Positions 1 through 6,071 of a stretch of 15,007 bases of DNA are shown here, piece after piece. Location of the stretch: contig JAJYOO010000023.1 in assembly GCA_021796155.1 (NCBI GenBank), positions 1 through 15,007 of the forward strand, in the 5' to 3' direction. Below the pieces are notes generated by a model that had not been told where the DNA came from, did no database searches, and worked only from the letters and a program-made list of their open reading frames with translations. The position numbers and the translations under genes are program-made. Source of the stretch: Chloroflexota bacterium. GTDB taxonomy: Bacteria > Chloroflexota > Anaerolineae > Anaerolineales > Villigracilaceae. The stretch's first letter is position 1. Every line of letters begins with the position of its first letter.

Positions 1-117
1 GTCATTGCCATCACTCGACAAGCCAACTTCAAAAATGTTGCTCAAGCCAGACGCTGGTTCGCCGCCCATCTCTCCGATGCTTTTTCACTGCTTACCATGC
101 CCTATTCTCATTCTTGA
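1..117 (+). CDS. 3' end of an unidentified protein (partial)
   Basis: Frame 1 is open from the window edge to a TGA at 115-117 and gives 38 residues ending in LLTMPYSHS. The segment is helical-looking and rich in Arg, Ala and aromatics (QARRWFAAHL), and has no recognisable motif. It could be the C-terminus of a transposase or another DNA-binding protein, but nothing here identifies a family. A 117-base open frame at an edge can also arise by chance. The next gene starts 64 bases downstream on the same strand behind its own promoter. Confidence 0.35.
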   Translation, partial: VIAITRQANFKNVAQARRWFAAHLSDAFSLLTMPYSHS

Positions 118-146
118 GAAAACCATAGTTCGTTGTATTGGAAACC

Positions 147-175
147 TTGACTGCCGAAACTTCCGATGGTAGGAT
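147..175 (+). promoter_or_regulatory. sigma-70-type promoter of the HTH gene
   Basis: TTGACT (147-152, five of six to TTGACA), then exactly 17 bases, then TAGGAT (170-175, four of six to TATAAT). The expected transcription start, 6-7 bases after the -10, falls on or next to the ATG at 182, which would make the mRNA leaderless. The start position is inferred from spacing alone. Confidence 0.6.
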
Positions 176-181
176 GTGGCT

Positions 182-385
182 ATGGATCTGACCGTGAAGC
201 AAGTTGCCGAACGTCTGCATGTGTCAGATGATAAGGTCCGATTGTTGGTGAGAGAGGGTAGGTTTCCTCACGTCTACAAAATGGATCCTGCGAAGGCGAC
301 CAGTCCATTTCTTATACCCGAGAAGGATGTGGTCGCGTTTGAGAAGTCACGGCGCAGCTCTTTTCAATCTTCTCACAGCGGTTAA
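182..385 (+). CDS. Small helix-turn-helix DNA-binding protein, excisionase/AlpA-like
   Basis: A 67-residue protein that is almost entirely one winged HTH domain of the excisionase/MerR-like type. Residues 4-25 (LTVKQVAERLHVSDDKVRLLV) form the helix-turn-helix. The REGRFP turn and the following strand up to FLIPEKDVVAFE (about 46-57) fit the wing and the typical closing helix. A Ser-rich tail follows. A GTG at 176 in the same frame would add two residues, but it lies directly on the -10 hexamer, so ATG 182 is preferred. AGGA at 171-174 could serve as a weak ribosome site, but it overlaps the -10 TAGGAT. Such proteins act as recombination directionality factors, phage or island regulators, or stand-alone regulators. 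The nearby tRNA-Gly gene makes a remnant of an integrated element possible, but no integrase is visible. Family assignment is fairly safe; the biological role is unknown. Confidence 0.75.
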   Translation: MDLTVKQVAERLHVSDDKVRLLVREGRFPHVYKMDPAKATSPFLIPEKDVVAFEKSRRSSFQSSHSG

Positions 386-431
386 TGAATTTGTGATTTG
401 CCGTGAGATGAGTAAGACAGTTAAATAAAGC

Positions 432-460
432 CGCCCCCCGTGCTTACGACACGGAGGGCG
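432..460 (-). terminator. Probable rho-independent terminator of the tRNA-Gly transcript
   Basis: Arms 432-442 and 450-460 pair over 11 positions around a 7-base loop. On the minus strand every position pairs if one G-U is allowed; on the plus strand the same position is a C-A mismatch, so the structure is better formed in minus-strand RNA. On that strand the stem is followed by GGCTTTATTTAACTG, a U-rich stretch. It lies 60 bases beyond the 3' end of the tRNA. Confidence 0.6.
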
Positions 461-461
461 T

Positions 462-499
462 TGGCAACGAGGCTATCGTTGCCAGGTGGCCTAGCACCT
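462..499 (-). other. Two further adjacent hairpins between tRNA and terminator
   Basis: A perfect 9-bp stem TGGCAACGA/TCGTTGCCA (462-470 with 476-484, loop of 5) is followed at once by a 5-bp stem AGGTG/CACCT (484-488 with 495-499, loop of 6). Together with the terminator at 432-460 they make three consecutive stem-loops in 68 bases. They may be a structured 3' trailer of the tRNA precursor or a small RNA; the strand is assigned only because the third hairpin works best as a minus-strand terminator. Confidence 0.5.
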
Positions 500-519
500 T
501 AACAACTGCATAGCCTTAA

Positions 520-591
520 AGCGGGTGATGGGACTCGAACCCACGATATCTTGCTTGGGAAGCAAGCGTTCTACCACTGAACTACACCCGC
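520..591 (-). tRNA. tRNA-Gly (anticodon CCC)
   Basis: On the minus strand the sequence folds as a complete tRNA. The acceptor stem GCGGGTG/CACCCGC has 7 bp, the D arm is GTTC-AGTGGTA-GAAC, the anticodon arm is CTTGC-TTCCCAA-GCAAG, and the T arm contains GGTTCGAGTCC. The seven-base anticodon loop TTCCCAA gives anticodon CCC, reading GGG glycine codons. The base after the acceptor stem is U, the usual bacterial glycine discriminator. CCA is not encoded. The gene lies 20 bases after the stop of the prenyl synthase gene on the same strand and has its own promoter. Confidence 0.95.
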
Positions 592-603
592 GCAACGGAC
601 GTG

Positions 604-632
604 ATTATAAATCAAGATTCACGATGGAGCAA
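604..632 (-). promoter_or_regulatory. Promoter of tRNA-Gly inside the 3' end of the prenyl synthase gene
   Basis: On the minus strand TTGCTC (632-627) is followed by exactly 17 bases and a perfect TATAAT (609-604). The -10 ends 12 bases before the first base of the mature tRNA, which fits a short 5' leader removed by RNase P. The -35 and most of the spacer lie inside the final codons of the upstream coding sequence. Confidence 0.65.
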
Positions 633-1628
633 CTTGTTAGCCAATTCCATCAGTGCCGCGCCTGCTTCGCCTTGCGCGTTGGATTCTTCCAATGCACTCA
701 AAGCGCGACTCGTCAGCCGCGCGCTTTCGCTCTGGACGAATTCATACGCGCCTTCATCTTTTAACATTCGAGCAACGTCCGCAACTTCATCAGGACCAAT
801 AGCGGACGCGGCCCAGCGTTTGGCGAATCGGCCCTTTTGGCTGATCCCGTACAACACCGGCAGTGAATTTTTCCCTTCGACCAAATCGCTGGCCGTGGAT
901 TTTCCTGTCAGCGCTTCGTTACCCCAGATGCCGAGAATATCGTCCTGGACTTGAAAAGCCAGCCCAAGGTCCCGGCCAAAGATGCGATATTGCTCAATCG
1001 TCGTATCGTCCGCGCCGCCGAGGATGGATCCGATCTGCGTACATGCCGAAATCAAAGCTGCAGTCTTGCCTTCGATCATCGGCCAGTAATCTTCGATGGA
1101 CAAGTCATTGCGGTTTTCATAAGACATATCAAGGAATTGTCCGCGCGTGAGTGCGAGACAGGTTTCGTGTAAAACGCTTGCAGATCGAATCACTTTATCG
1201 GCTGGAAAGTTTTTCGCCAAATCCATCATTGCCAGATTTGAAATGACGAACAGCGCGTCGCCAACGTTGATGGCTTGCGGCATATTCCATTTTGTCCAAA
1301 CGGTTGGACGGCCGCGGCGCTTGGGCGAATTGTCTTGAATATCATCGTGGACAAGCGAAAAGTTGTGAACTAATTCCATGGCCGCTGCCGCCGGAGATGC
1401 GCGTAGCCACGCTTGGCAGTTGCATGATGCAACAGTTAGCAAAACCAACAAGGGCCGAATGCGTTTGCCGCGCGCTTCTGGTCCTGCGCCTTCGCCGGTC
1501 CAACCCATGTGGTAGGTGAGCATCTCGTGGAACAGACGCGTGGACGTGTTATCGAGGCGGGCAACTTGTTTTTGCAGTTCAGCTTCAATTGCCGGAAGCA
1601 TGGTTTCCATTTGTTTCTGCAGGCTCAT
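612..1628 (-). CDS. Polyprenyl (probably geranylgeranyl-type) diphosphate synthase
   Basis: A 338-residue trans-isoprenyl diphosphate synthase that condenses isopentenyl diphosphate onto an allylic diphosphate in the cytoplasm. GKRIRP near residue 54 binds the diphosphate, and the first Asp-rich motif DDIQD is at 95-99. GKTAALI and the second Asp motif QVQDDILGIWG are also present. In the second motif the usual last Asp (DDxxD) is Gly. DDxxD with only two residues between the Asps and Phe at position -5 resembles short-chain GGPP-forming enzymes, but chain length is inference. An ATG at 1646 in the same frame lacks a ribosome site. The ATG at 1628 makes a 4-base ATGA overlap with the stop of the HAD gene and has GGGAG 11 bases upstream, so it is preferred. 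The product could feed carotenoid, quinone or other lipid synthesis. Confidence 0.9.
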   Translation of the reverse strand: MSLQKQMETMLPAIEAELQKQVARLDNTSTRLFHEMLTYHMGWTGEGAGPEARGKRIRPLLVLLTVASCNCQAWLRASPAAAAMELVHNFSLVHDDIQDNSPKRRGRPTVWTKWNMPQAINVGDALFVISNLAMMDLAKNFPADKVIRSASVLHETCLALTRGQFLDMSYENRNDLSIEDYWPMIEGKTAALISACTQIGSILGGADDTTIEQYRIFGRDLGLAFQVQDDILGIWGNEALTGKSTASDLVEGKNSLPVLYGISQKGRFAKRWAASAIGPDEVADVARMLKDEGAYEFVQSESARLTSRALSALEESNAQGEAGAALMELANKLLHRES

Positions 1629-2269
1629 TTGAATTGATTCTCCCATTGCGGCGATTTAAATAATTGCAAATGCAACAATTCTTTTTCCAGTTGTTCGGGT
1701 GATCGGAAATGGATTGTCTTGAATCCTAATCGGCGGGCCGCATCAATGTTTGCAATCGAATCGTCAATCAATAAACACTCTGTAGCAGATCGTCGAATTC
1801 TTTTCAGCGTTAATTCAAAGATGGTCGGATCCGGTTTGACCAGTTTAACTGCGCCAGAAAGGATGATATCGTCGAAGAGTTTGAAGAAGTCGTATTTCCT
1901 GTATGCGATGGGAAATGTCTCTGCCGACCAATTGCTGAGTCCGTAAAGTGCGTATCCGGCTCGTTTGAGTCCGTACAGAATGTTAACTGAACCAGTGATC
2001 GTCCCGCTGATGGAATCTTCCCAATGCTCCCAATAAGCGTGGATCAAGTGGGCATACTGCGAAAAATCTGTAGAGAGCGAAGCGACTGCTTCCGCAAAAG
2101 GCCGGCCCTTATCCTGTTCCAAATTCCATTGGGCAAAATTAATTTCTGCCAGGAAATTTTCCATGGCTTGTGATTGTCCAGGAAAATAATGACGATATAA
2201 ATAACGCGGGTCCCAATCTATGAAGACACCGCCGAAATCGAAGATAATGGCTTGGATCGCTGTAAACAT
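1625..2269 (-). CDS. HAD-superfamily hydrolase (subfamily IA, YihX-like phosphatase)
   Basis: A 214-residue cytoplasmic HAD hydrolase with all four motifs in order. Motif I is FDFGGV with nucleophile Asp11, motif II is the Ser of GLSNWS (112), motif III is Lys145 in KLVKPDP, and motif IV is LLIDDS (Asp169-170) followed by NIDAARRLGFKTIHF. The insert between motifs I and II is the helical cap of subfamily IA. The position two residues after the nucleophile is Gly, as in YihX-type proteins, instead of the Asp acid/base of most HAD phosphatases. YihX-type enzymes remove phosphate from sugar phosphates, but the substrate here cannot be read. The stop overlaps the start of the prenyl synthase (ATGA), so translation is probably coupled; a prenyl- or sugar-phosphate substrate is possible. 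No Shine-Dalgarno at a useful distance precedes the ATG. Confidence 0.88.
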   Translation of the reverse strand: MFTAIQAIIFDFGGVFIDWDPRYLYRHYFPGQSQAMENFLAEINFAQWNLEQDKGRPFAEAVASLSTDFSQYAHLIHAYWEHWEDSISGTITGSVNILYGLKRAGYALYGLSNWSAETFPIAYRKYDFFKLFDDIILSGAVKLVKPDPTIFELTLKRIRRSATECLLIDDSIANIDAARRLGFKTIHFRSPEQLEKELLHLQLFKSPQWENQFK

Positions 2270-2275
2270 CCTGTT

Positions 2276-2281
2276 ATTCTA
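2276..2281 (-). promoter_or_regulatory. Possible -10 element of the HAD-prenyl synthase operon
   Basis: TAGAAT (five of six to TATAAT) is separated from the ATG at 2269 by exactly six bases (AACAGG). No convincing -35 lies 16-18 bases upstream. If used, the transcript would start at or beside the ATG, giving a leaderless mRNA. The adjacent AGG is too close to the ATG to act as a normal ribosome site. Confidence 0.4.
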
Positions 2282-2369
2282 ACCGGTTTATGGATGCTAA
2301 AGTCGCCAATTTATTATTGTCCAGGACAGCCATTGACCCCGTTTTCGTGCTTGCAACGGCAGATAAATA

Positions 2370-2411
2370 AATTCAATCCCCAGACTTTGTTATATCTCTG
2401 GGGATTGAATT
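2370..2411 (-). terminator. Rho-independent terminator of the sugar transporter operon
   Basis: A perfect 15-bp inverted repeat, AATTCAATCCCCAGA and its complement, with a 12-base loop. It lies 72 bases past the stop of the binding-protein gene. On the minus strand the stem is followed by TATTTATCTG, a U-rich tail. The rest of the 214-base gap 2270-2483 holds the putative -10 of the HAD gene and nothing else recognised. Confidence 0.75.
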
Positions 2412-2483
2412 GTGTAACTCTTTATGGTCGGGAATGGAAATCCCTCAAGTCTCTTTGAAGAATTCCAACCCAAACAAGAATCG

Positions 2484-3896
2484 TTATTGGCCTGCTAAAG
2501 CGGCATTGGCTTTCGTTGCCGCGGTGTTCAGTGCATCCTGTGGCGTTGCAGCGCCATTCGCAATGGCCGTCATCGCGTCGGCAATAAAGCCTCGGATTGG
2601 ATTCCAGGCAGCGACGGTCGGTTCCTGTTTGCCATATTGTAGCCAGTCAAACGCCTGACCATACAACGGATTGGCAGAGATAAAGTCAGACAAGGCTGCT
2701 TTGGTGGATTGGCGCGCGGGGAAGTAATAAGTCGCCTTTGCCCAAGCCGCGTTGGTATCGGTGCTCATCAACCATTTCAGGAAGGTGAATGCGGCGCGTT
2801 CTTTTTCAGTGGTGGTCTTGAAGATGGTCACGCTTGGACCGTAGGCGTCCACTACCGGATTGGGTGTGGTATGTGGTCCCGGAGCGATGCCCCAGTTGGT
2901 CACTTTTCCGGATTGATCAATTGCCTTCTTGTAATAAGGCAGACCAGCGGTGGAACCGAAGGTGAAGGCGATCTTACCCAACGAAAAGTCGGTTTGATCC
3001 TGGAAGGATTTGGCAATCACGATGGCATACTTTTGCTGGAACAACTGATTGAGGAAGGTCAGCGTGTCTAACCCGGCTTGGGAATTGAACGCAACTGTCT
3101 TTGCGTCCGGGCTGAGCATGTCGCCGCCGCGGCTCCAGACCCAGTTCGCAAAGCGCGAAGCGTCGGTGTTCATCTCGTAGCAGTATGTATCCGGTGGTTT
3201 GCTGACCGCGGCACAGACTTTCATGAAATCATCCCAGGTGGTGGGCGGAGCGGAGAACCCGGCGGCTTTGAGCATATCGGCGTTGTAATACATTACTTCC
3301 ATGCTCCGCATAAATGCCAGGCTGTAGACCTGGTTGTTTGCCTGCGGATAGTGATCAATGAACGACGGGTAAATGTCTTTCATATCATCCGCGGTGAAAC
3401 CAATTTGCGGATCGCTCATCAGGCTATCCAACGGAATGACTGCGCCGTTGGCGATGTAATTGGAAACATCGTTTTGATAGGCAACTGCCAGATCGGGCGG
3501 TGTGCCACCGGCAATCGCGGCTGTGACCTTTTTGTAAAGATCAGAATACGTTCCCTGGAAAGTGGCAGTAACGAAGATATCAGGATGCGTGGAATTGAAC
3601 TGGTTGACCAGATTGTTCAACACCTGTCCCTGAAAGCCGCTTTGTCCATGCCAGAACTGGATTTGAATCGCATTGGCGGCGGGAGTAATCGTCGGCTCGG
3701 GAGTATTTGTGGCTGTGGGAGCTGCGGTAGCCGGAGCGGCTGTAGTTGCTGGCGCTTCGGTCGCTGCGGCGGTGGGGGATCCTACAGGGGCGGGAGGCTG
3801 TGTCGCGGCTGGAGCGGTGGCAGTCGCGGCGGGCGCGCATGCTGAAAGCGTCATAACGAACACAAGTAGAAACGTAAGGAAGGTGCTCCTTTTCAT
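2484..3896 (-). CDS. Sugar ABC transporter substrate-binding lipoprotein (family 1, UgpB/MalE type)
   Basis: A 470-residue extracytoplasmic solute-binding protein. Residues 1-20 are a lipoprotein signal peptide ending in LSAC (Cys20). A low-complexity Ala/Pro/Thr linker runs to about residue 74, and the binding domain then starts with IQIQFWHGQ. Family-1 features include a GGTPPDLAVAYQNDV segment, the YYNADMLKAAGF segment, and the C-terminal FLKWLMSTDTNAAWA region. The start has AAGGAG five bases from the ATG. It is the last gene of a three-gene minus-strand operon, 146 bases after the MalG-like permease, and is followed by a strong terminator. It would capture a sugar or sugar-phosphate ligand outside the membrane; the ligand cannot be read from sequence. 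The long antisense open frame opposite it is a codon-bias shadow. Confidence 0.93.
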   Translation of the reverse strand: MKRSTFLTFLLVFVMTLSACAPAATATAPAATQPPAPVGSPTAAATEAPATTAAPATAAPTATNTPEPTITPAANAIQIQFWHGQSGFQGQVLNNLVNQFNSTHPDIFVTATFQGTYSDLYKKVTAAIAGGTPPDLAVAYQNDVSNYIANGAVIPLDSLMSDPQIGFTADDMKDIYPSFIDHYPQANNQVYSLAFMRSMEVMYYNADMLKAAGFSAPPTTWDDFMKVCAAVSKPPDTYCYEMNTDASRFANWVWSRGGDMLSPDAKTVAFNSQAGLDTLTFLNQLFQQKYAIVIAKSFQDQTDFSLGKIAFTFGSTAGLPYYKKAIDQSGKVTNWGIAPGPHTTPNPVVDAYGPSVTIFKTTTEKERAAFTFLKWLMSTDTNAAWAKATYYFPARQSTKAALSDFISANPLYGQAFDWLQYGKQEPTVAAWNPIRGFIADAMTAIANGAATPQDALNTAATKANAALAGQ

Positions 3897-3929
3897 GTTC
3901 TCTCCTTTTTTGAAAGTGGGGCGTTTTTT

Positions 3930-3952
3930 GATTCTTTTATGTGCAAAGAATC
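3930..3952 (-). repeat. 8-bp inverted repeat in the leader of the binding-protein gene
   Basis: GATTCTTT (3930-3937) and AAAGAATC (3945-3952) are exact complements with a 7-base loop, located about 35 bases before the ATG of the binding protein. On the minus strand the stem is followed by A-residues, not U, so it is not a terminator of the operon. It may stabilise the downstream mRNA or be an operator. Confidence 0.4.
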
Positions 3953-4030
3953 TTGTGTTTCGGTGATCCGGGTGATATTCTCAACCGACCTGAAATAGGT
4001 CAAGCGTCAGCTAATCATTTGCTATAAGAA

Positions 4031-4041
4031 TCACCTCCTTT
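4031..4041 (-). promoter_or_regulatory. Orphan perfect Shine-Dalgarno sequence
   Basis: On the minus strand AAAGGAGGTGA starts two bases after the stop of the MalG-like permease and matches the complement of the canonical 16S 3' tail over its whole length. No start codon lies 5-9 bases downstream. The first ATG is 15 bases after AGGAGG and opens only Met-Ile-Ser-stop. It is 135 bases from the next real start, at 3896, which has its own site. Confidence 0.55.
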
Positions 4042-4042
4042 T

Positions 4043-4891
4043 TCAGCCACGTATTCCTACCCTCGCGATTCCCTCAATGAACCAGCGTTGCAGGAAGAAG
4101 TAAATTATTATGACTGGAATGACGCTGATCGTAACGGCCGCCAGCAAGTATTGCACCTCCGTGCCGGCATCTGTGATGAATGAAGTGATGCCGACTTGCA
4201 GCGGGCGCATCACGGGATTATTCGTTACCAGCAGCGGCCACATCAAAGAGTTCCAGCTTCCCAAAAATGTGAACAGTGCGCTGGTGATGAGTGCCGGCAT
4301 CGAAAGCGGCAGGACGATGCTCCACAAGAATTGGAGGTGAGTACAACCGTCCAAAACGGCGGCATCATGCAGCTCCGAAGGGATCGCTTTGAAAAACTGT
4401 CGGAGCAGAAAAATGCTGAAAGCGCTGGCAGTCCACGGGATGATGAGTGCTTCGTAGCGGTCTATCCAATGAAGATCGCGCATCAGAATGAAATTTGGAA
4501 CCAGCGTCACTTCAAAAGGCACCATCATGGTCGAGAGCAGGATGATGAAGAGCGCATCTCGTCCGGGAAAGTGCATACGTGCGAAGGCATAGCCTGCTAA
4601 TGACGACGTGATTAGGACGCCCAGTGTTGTTGCAACAGCCATGTAGAGCGTATTTTCAAAGTAACGCGGAAATAGTCCCACCTGATTCCAGGCTTGGACA
4701 TAATTGGAAAATAACCAATGAGACGGGAAAAAACTTTCTGCTGCAGAAGCCTCGATATAGCTCTTGAGCGAAGTAAGCACCATCCAGACAAAAGGGAAAA
4801 GTGCGAAAAGCGCGCCAACGAGCAATACGAGATGTATCAGCAGGCGTTTGAGGATGTAATTCAAGCGATCCTTGTTGAATGCGGCCGTCAT
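4043..4891 (-). CDS. Carbohydrate ABC transporter permease, MalG-like
   Basis: A 282-residue inner-membrane permease of the CUT1 family with about six transmembrane helices. The first is at about residues 15-38 and the last at about 243-266. The EAA loop that contacts the ATPase is present in the form ELHDAAVLDGCTHLQFLWSI followed by VLP. The C-terminal RWFIEGIARVGIRG is a typical MalG-family ending. The ATG overlaps the stop of the MalF-like gene by four bases (ATGA), and GGAGG lies seven bases upstream, so the start is well supported. It forms the translocation channel with the upstream permease. Confidence 0.94.
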   Translation of the reverse strand: MTAAFNKDRLNYILKRLLIHLVLLVGALFALFPFVWMVLTSLKSYIEASAAESFFPSHWLFSNYVQAWNQVGLFPRYFENTLYMAVATTLGVLITSSLAGYAFARMHFPGRDALFIILLSTMMVPFEVTLVPNFILMRDLHWIDRYEALIIPWTASAFSIFLLRQFFKAIPSELHDAAVLDGCTHLQFLWSIVLPLSMPALITSALFTFLGSWNSLMWPLLVTNNPVMRPLQVGITSFITDAGTEVQYLLAAVTISVIPVIIIYFFLQRWFIEGIARVGIRG

Positions 4892-6024
4892 TCCCCAACC
4901 TCCATGTTTTCTGTTCGCGAACCGATAAACTGGAAATTGATCAGCGTCAAAATCAGAATAAGCACCGAAAGCAGTACGGCAATTGCGGACGCAAAGCCGT
5001 AATTAGAATATGTGTATAGTTGATCGAACATGTAAACCGTAAGCGTGTACGTGGTTCCCAAAGGACCGCCCAGGGTTTGAGCGGCGGCAATGTTCATGGA
5101 ATAGATTTGGTTGAAAGATTGGAATGAACCGATGATCGAGATAACGAGGACAAAGAATAAAGTTGGGGAAAGCAGCGGGAATGTAATGTAACGGAACAAC
5201 TGAAAGCTGTTGGCCCCGTCAATTTGCGCCGCATCGTAGACATCTCCCGGAATGTTGGTAAGCCCTGCCAGGAAAATCACGATGTTGTATCCAACGGTTT
5301 GCCAGATGGTAAAAATGGCAATCGCGACCAATGCGAGGCTGGGACCATGCAGCCAGGCGGGAATGGGGATATTGAATTGCGCCGCAATTAATTGGAAGAT
5401 ACCTTTTGGCTCGATCAGCCAGCGTAGAGGCTGTAGACCAATGGTCTTCAGCAACAGATTTGCCAATCCACTGCTGGGATCGAATACCCAGGCCCAAACA
5501 ATCGAAGAGCCGACGGTGGAAAGAATGTATGGCAGGAAATAAACGGTGCGATATATGGATTGTCCGCGCACGCCCTGATAAAGCAGGTAAGCGAACAACA
5601 ATCCAAGGATAATGGACGAAACAATCGTCATCAGCGCGAATGAAAACGTGTTGGTTAGTGCCGTCCAGAAATCGGGACTTGCCAGCGCACGCGCGTAATT
5701 TTGCAGACCAATGAATTTGAATTTTGTAATCGGCCCTGTGTTCAGGCTAATGTCAATTGCATAAAAGACGGGAAAGATATGAAAGACGACCAGAATAACA
5801 AAAGCAGGAAGAATATAGAGATAAGCGGTCCAGTCAATGCGGCGCGAACGGCGCCCGCGCATTACCGGTTGTGGTCCAGATGGCTGCGTTGGCGATACCA
5901 TTAATCCATTATCTCTCTTTGCTGAGCCTTGGTGATTATTCGGCGTAAGGCTTGAAAAGATATGGTTAATATAATCCATAAATCCGTTCAAGGGAATAGA
6001 TGCCAATTGTTGAATATTAGACAT
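4888..6024 (-). CDS. Carbohydrate ABC transporter permease, MalF/UgpA-like
   Basis: A CUT1-family permease of up to 378 residues. The transmembrane part begins with IDWTAYLYILPAFVILVVF (about 64-82). The EAA loop is DVYDAAQIDGANSFQLFRYI followed by TFPLL, late in the protein. The first 40 residues are hydrophilic, resemble no permease domain and may not be translated. In-frame Met codons at 5979 and 5901 are alternatives, and 5901 (MVSPTQPSG) gives the length usual for the family with GAGAG about 11 bases upstream. The start at 6024 lacks a Shine-Dalgarno site and would have to be leaderless. It is the first gene of the transporter operon. No ATP-binding subunit is encoded here; CUT1 systems often share one ATPase encoded elsewhere. 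Confidence 0.9.
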   Translation of the reverse strand: MSNIQQLASIPLNGFMDYINHIFSSLTPNNHQGSAKRDNGLMVSPTQPSGPQPVMRGRRSRRIDWTAYLYILPAFVILVVFHIFPVFYAIDISLNTGPITKFKFIGLQNYARALASPDFWTALTNTFSFALMTIVSSIILGLLFAYLLYQGVRGQSIYRTVYFLPYILSTVGSSIVWAWVFDPSSGLANLLLKTIGLQPLRWLIEPKGIFQLIAAQFNIPIPAWLHGPSLALVAIAIFTIWQTVGYNIVIFLAGLTNIPGDVYDAAQIDGANSFQLFRYITFPLLSPTLFFVLVISIIGSFQSFNQIYSMNIAAAQTLGGPLGTTYTLTVYMFDQLYTYSNYGFASAIAVLLSVLILILTLINFQFIGSRTENMEVGE

Positions 6025-6031
6025 TGTTTAT

Positions 6032-6037
6032 AAAATA
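6032..6037 (-). promoter_or_regulatory. Possible -10 region of the transporter operon
   Basis: Minus-strand TATTTT (6037-6032) lies seven bases before the ATG at 6024, and an overlapping TATAAA (6032-6027, five of six to the consensus) lies two bases before it. Neither has a recognisable -35. If TATAAA is the real -10, transcription would begin inside or after codon 1 and a later start (5979 or 5901) must be used. It abuts the -35 of the opposite gene. Confidence 0.3.
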
Positions 6038-6038
6038 A

Positions 6039-6065
6039 TTGGCTTCGGATGCCCTGCGCTATAAT
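6039..6065 (+). promoter_or_regulatory. Promoter of the phosphodiesterase gene
   Basis: A perfect TATAAT (6060-6065) ends six bases before the ATG at 6072. TTGGCT (6039-6044) is a possible -35 with a short 15-base spacer. The expected transcription start coincides with the ATG, and no Shine-Dalgarno sequence is present, so a leaderless transcript is predicted. Confidence 0.55.
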
Positions 6066-6071
6066 TCTTTC

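Noticed and set aside
525..764. 79-residue plus-strand frame across the tRNA
   Set aside because: The start MMGLEPTISCLGSK is the plus-strand translation of the tRNA gene, a common false call.
3678..3839. Repeat-like DNA in the binding-protein gene
   Set aside because: It encodes the Ala/Pro/Thr spacer after the lipobox; the repetition is low-complexity protein sequence, not a mobile or regulatory repeat.
3078..3845. 255-residue open frame antisense to the binding-protein gene
   Set aside because: It mirrors the Ala/Thr/Pro-rich linker and codon bias of the real gene, has Gly/Cys/Arg-rich low-complexity sequence and no domain.
6003..6042. CCAATT and AATTGG dyad around the permease start as a LacI-type operator
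   Set aside because: The half-sites are 28 bases apart and AT-rich, unlike the compact palindromes of LacI-family operators; likely chance.
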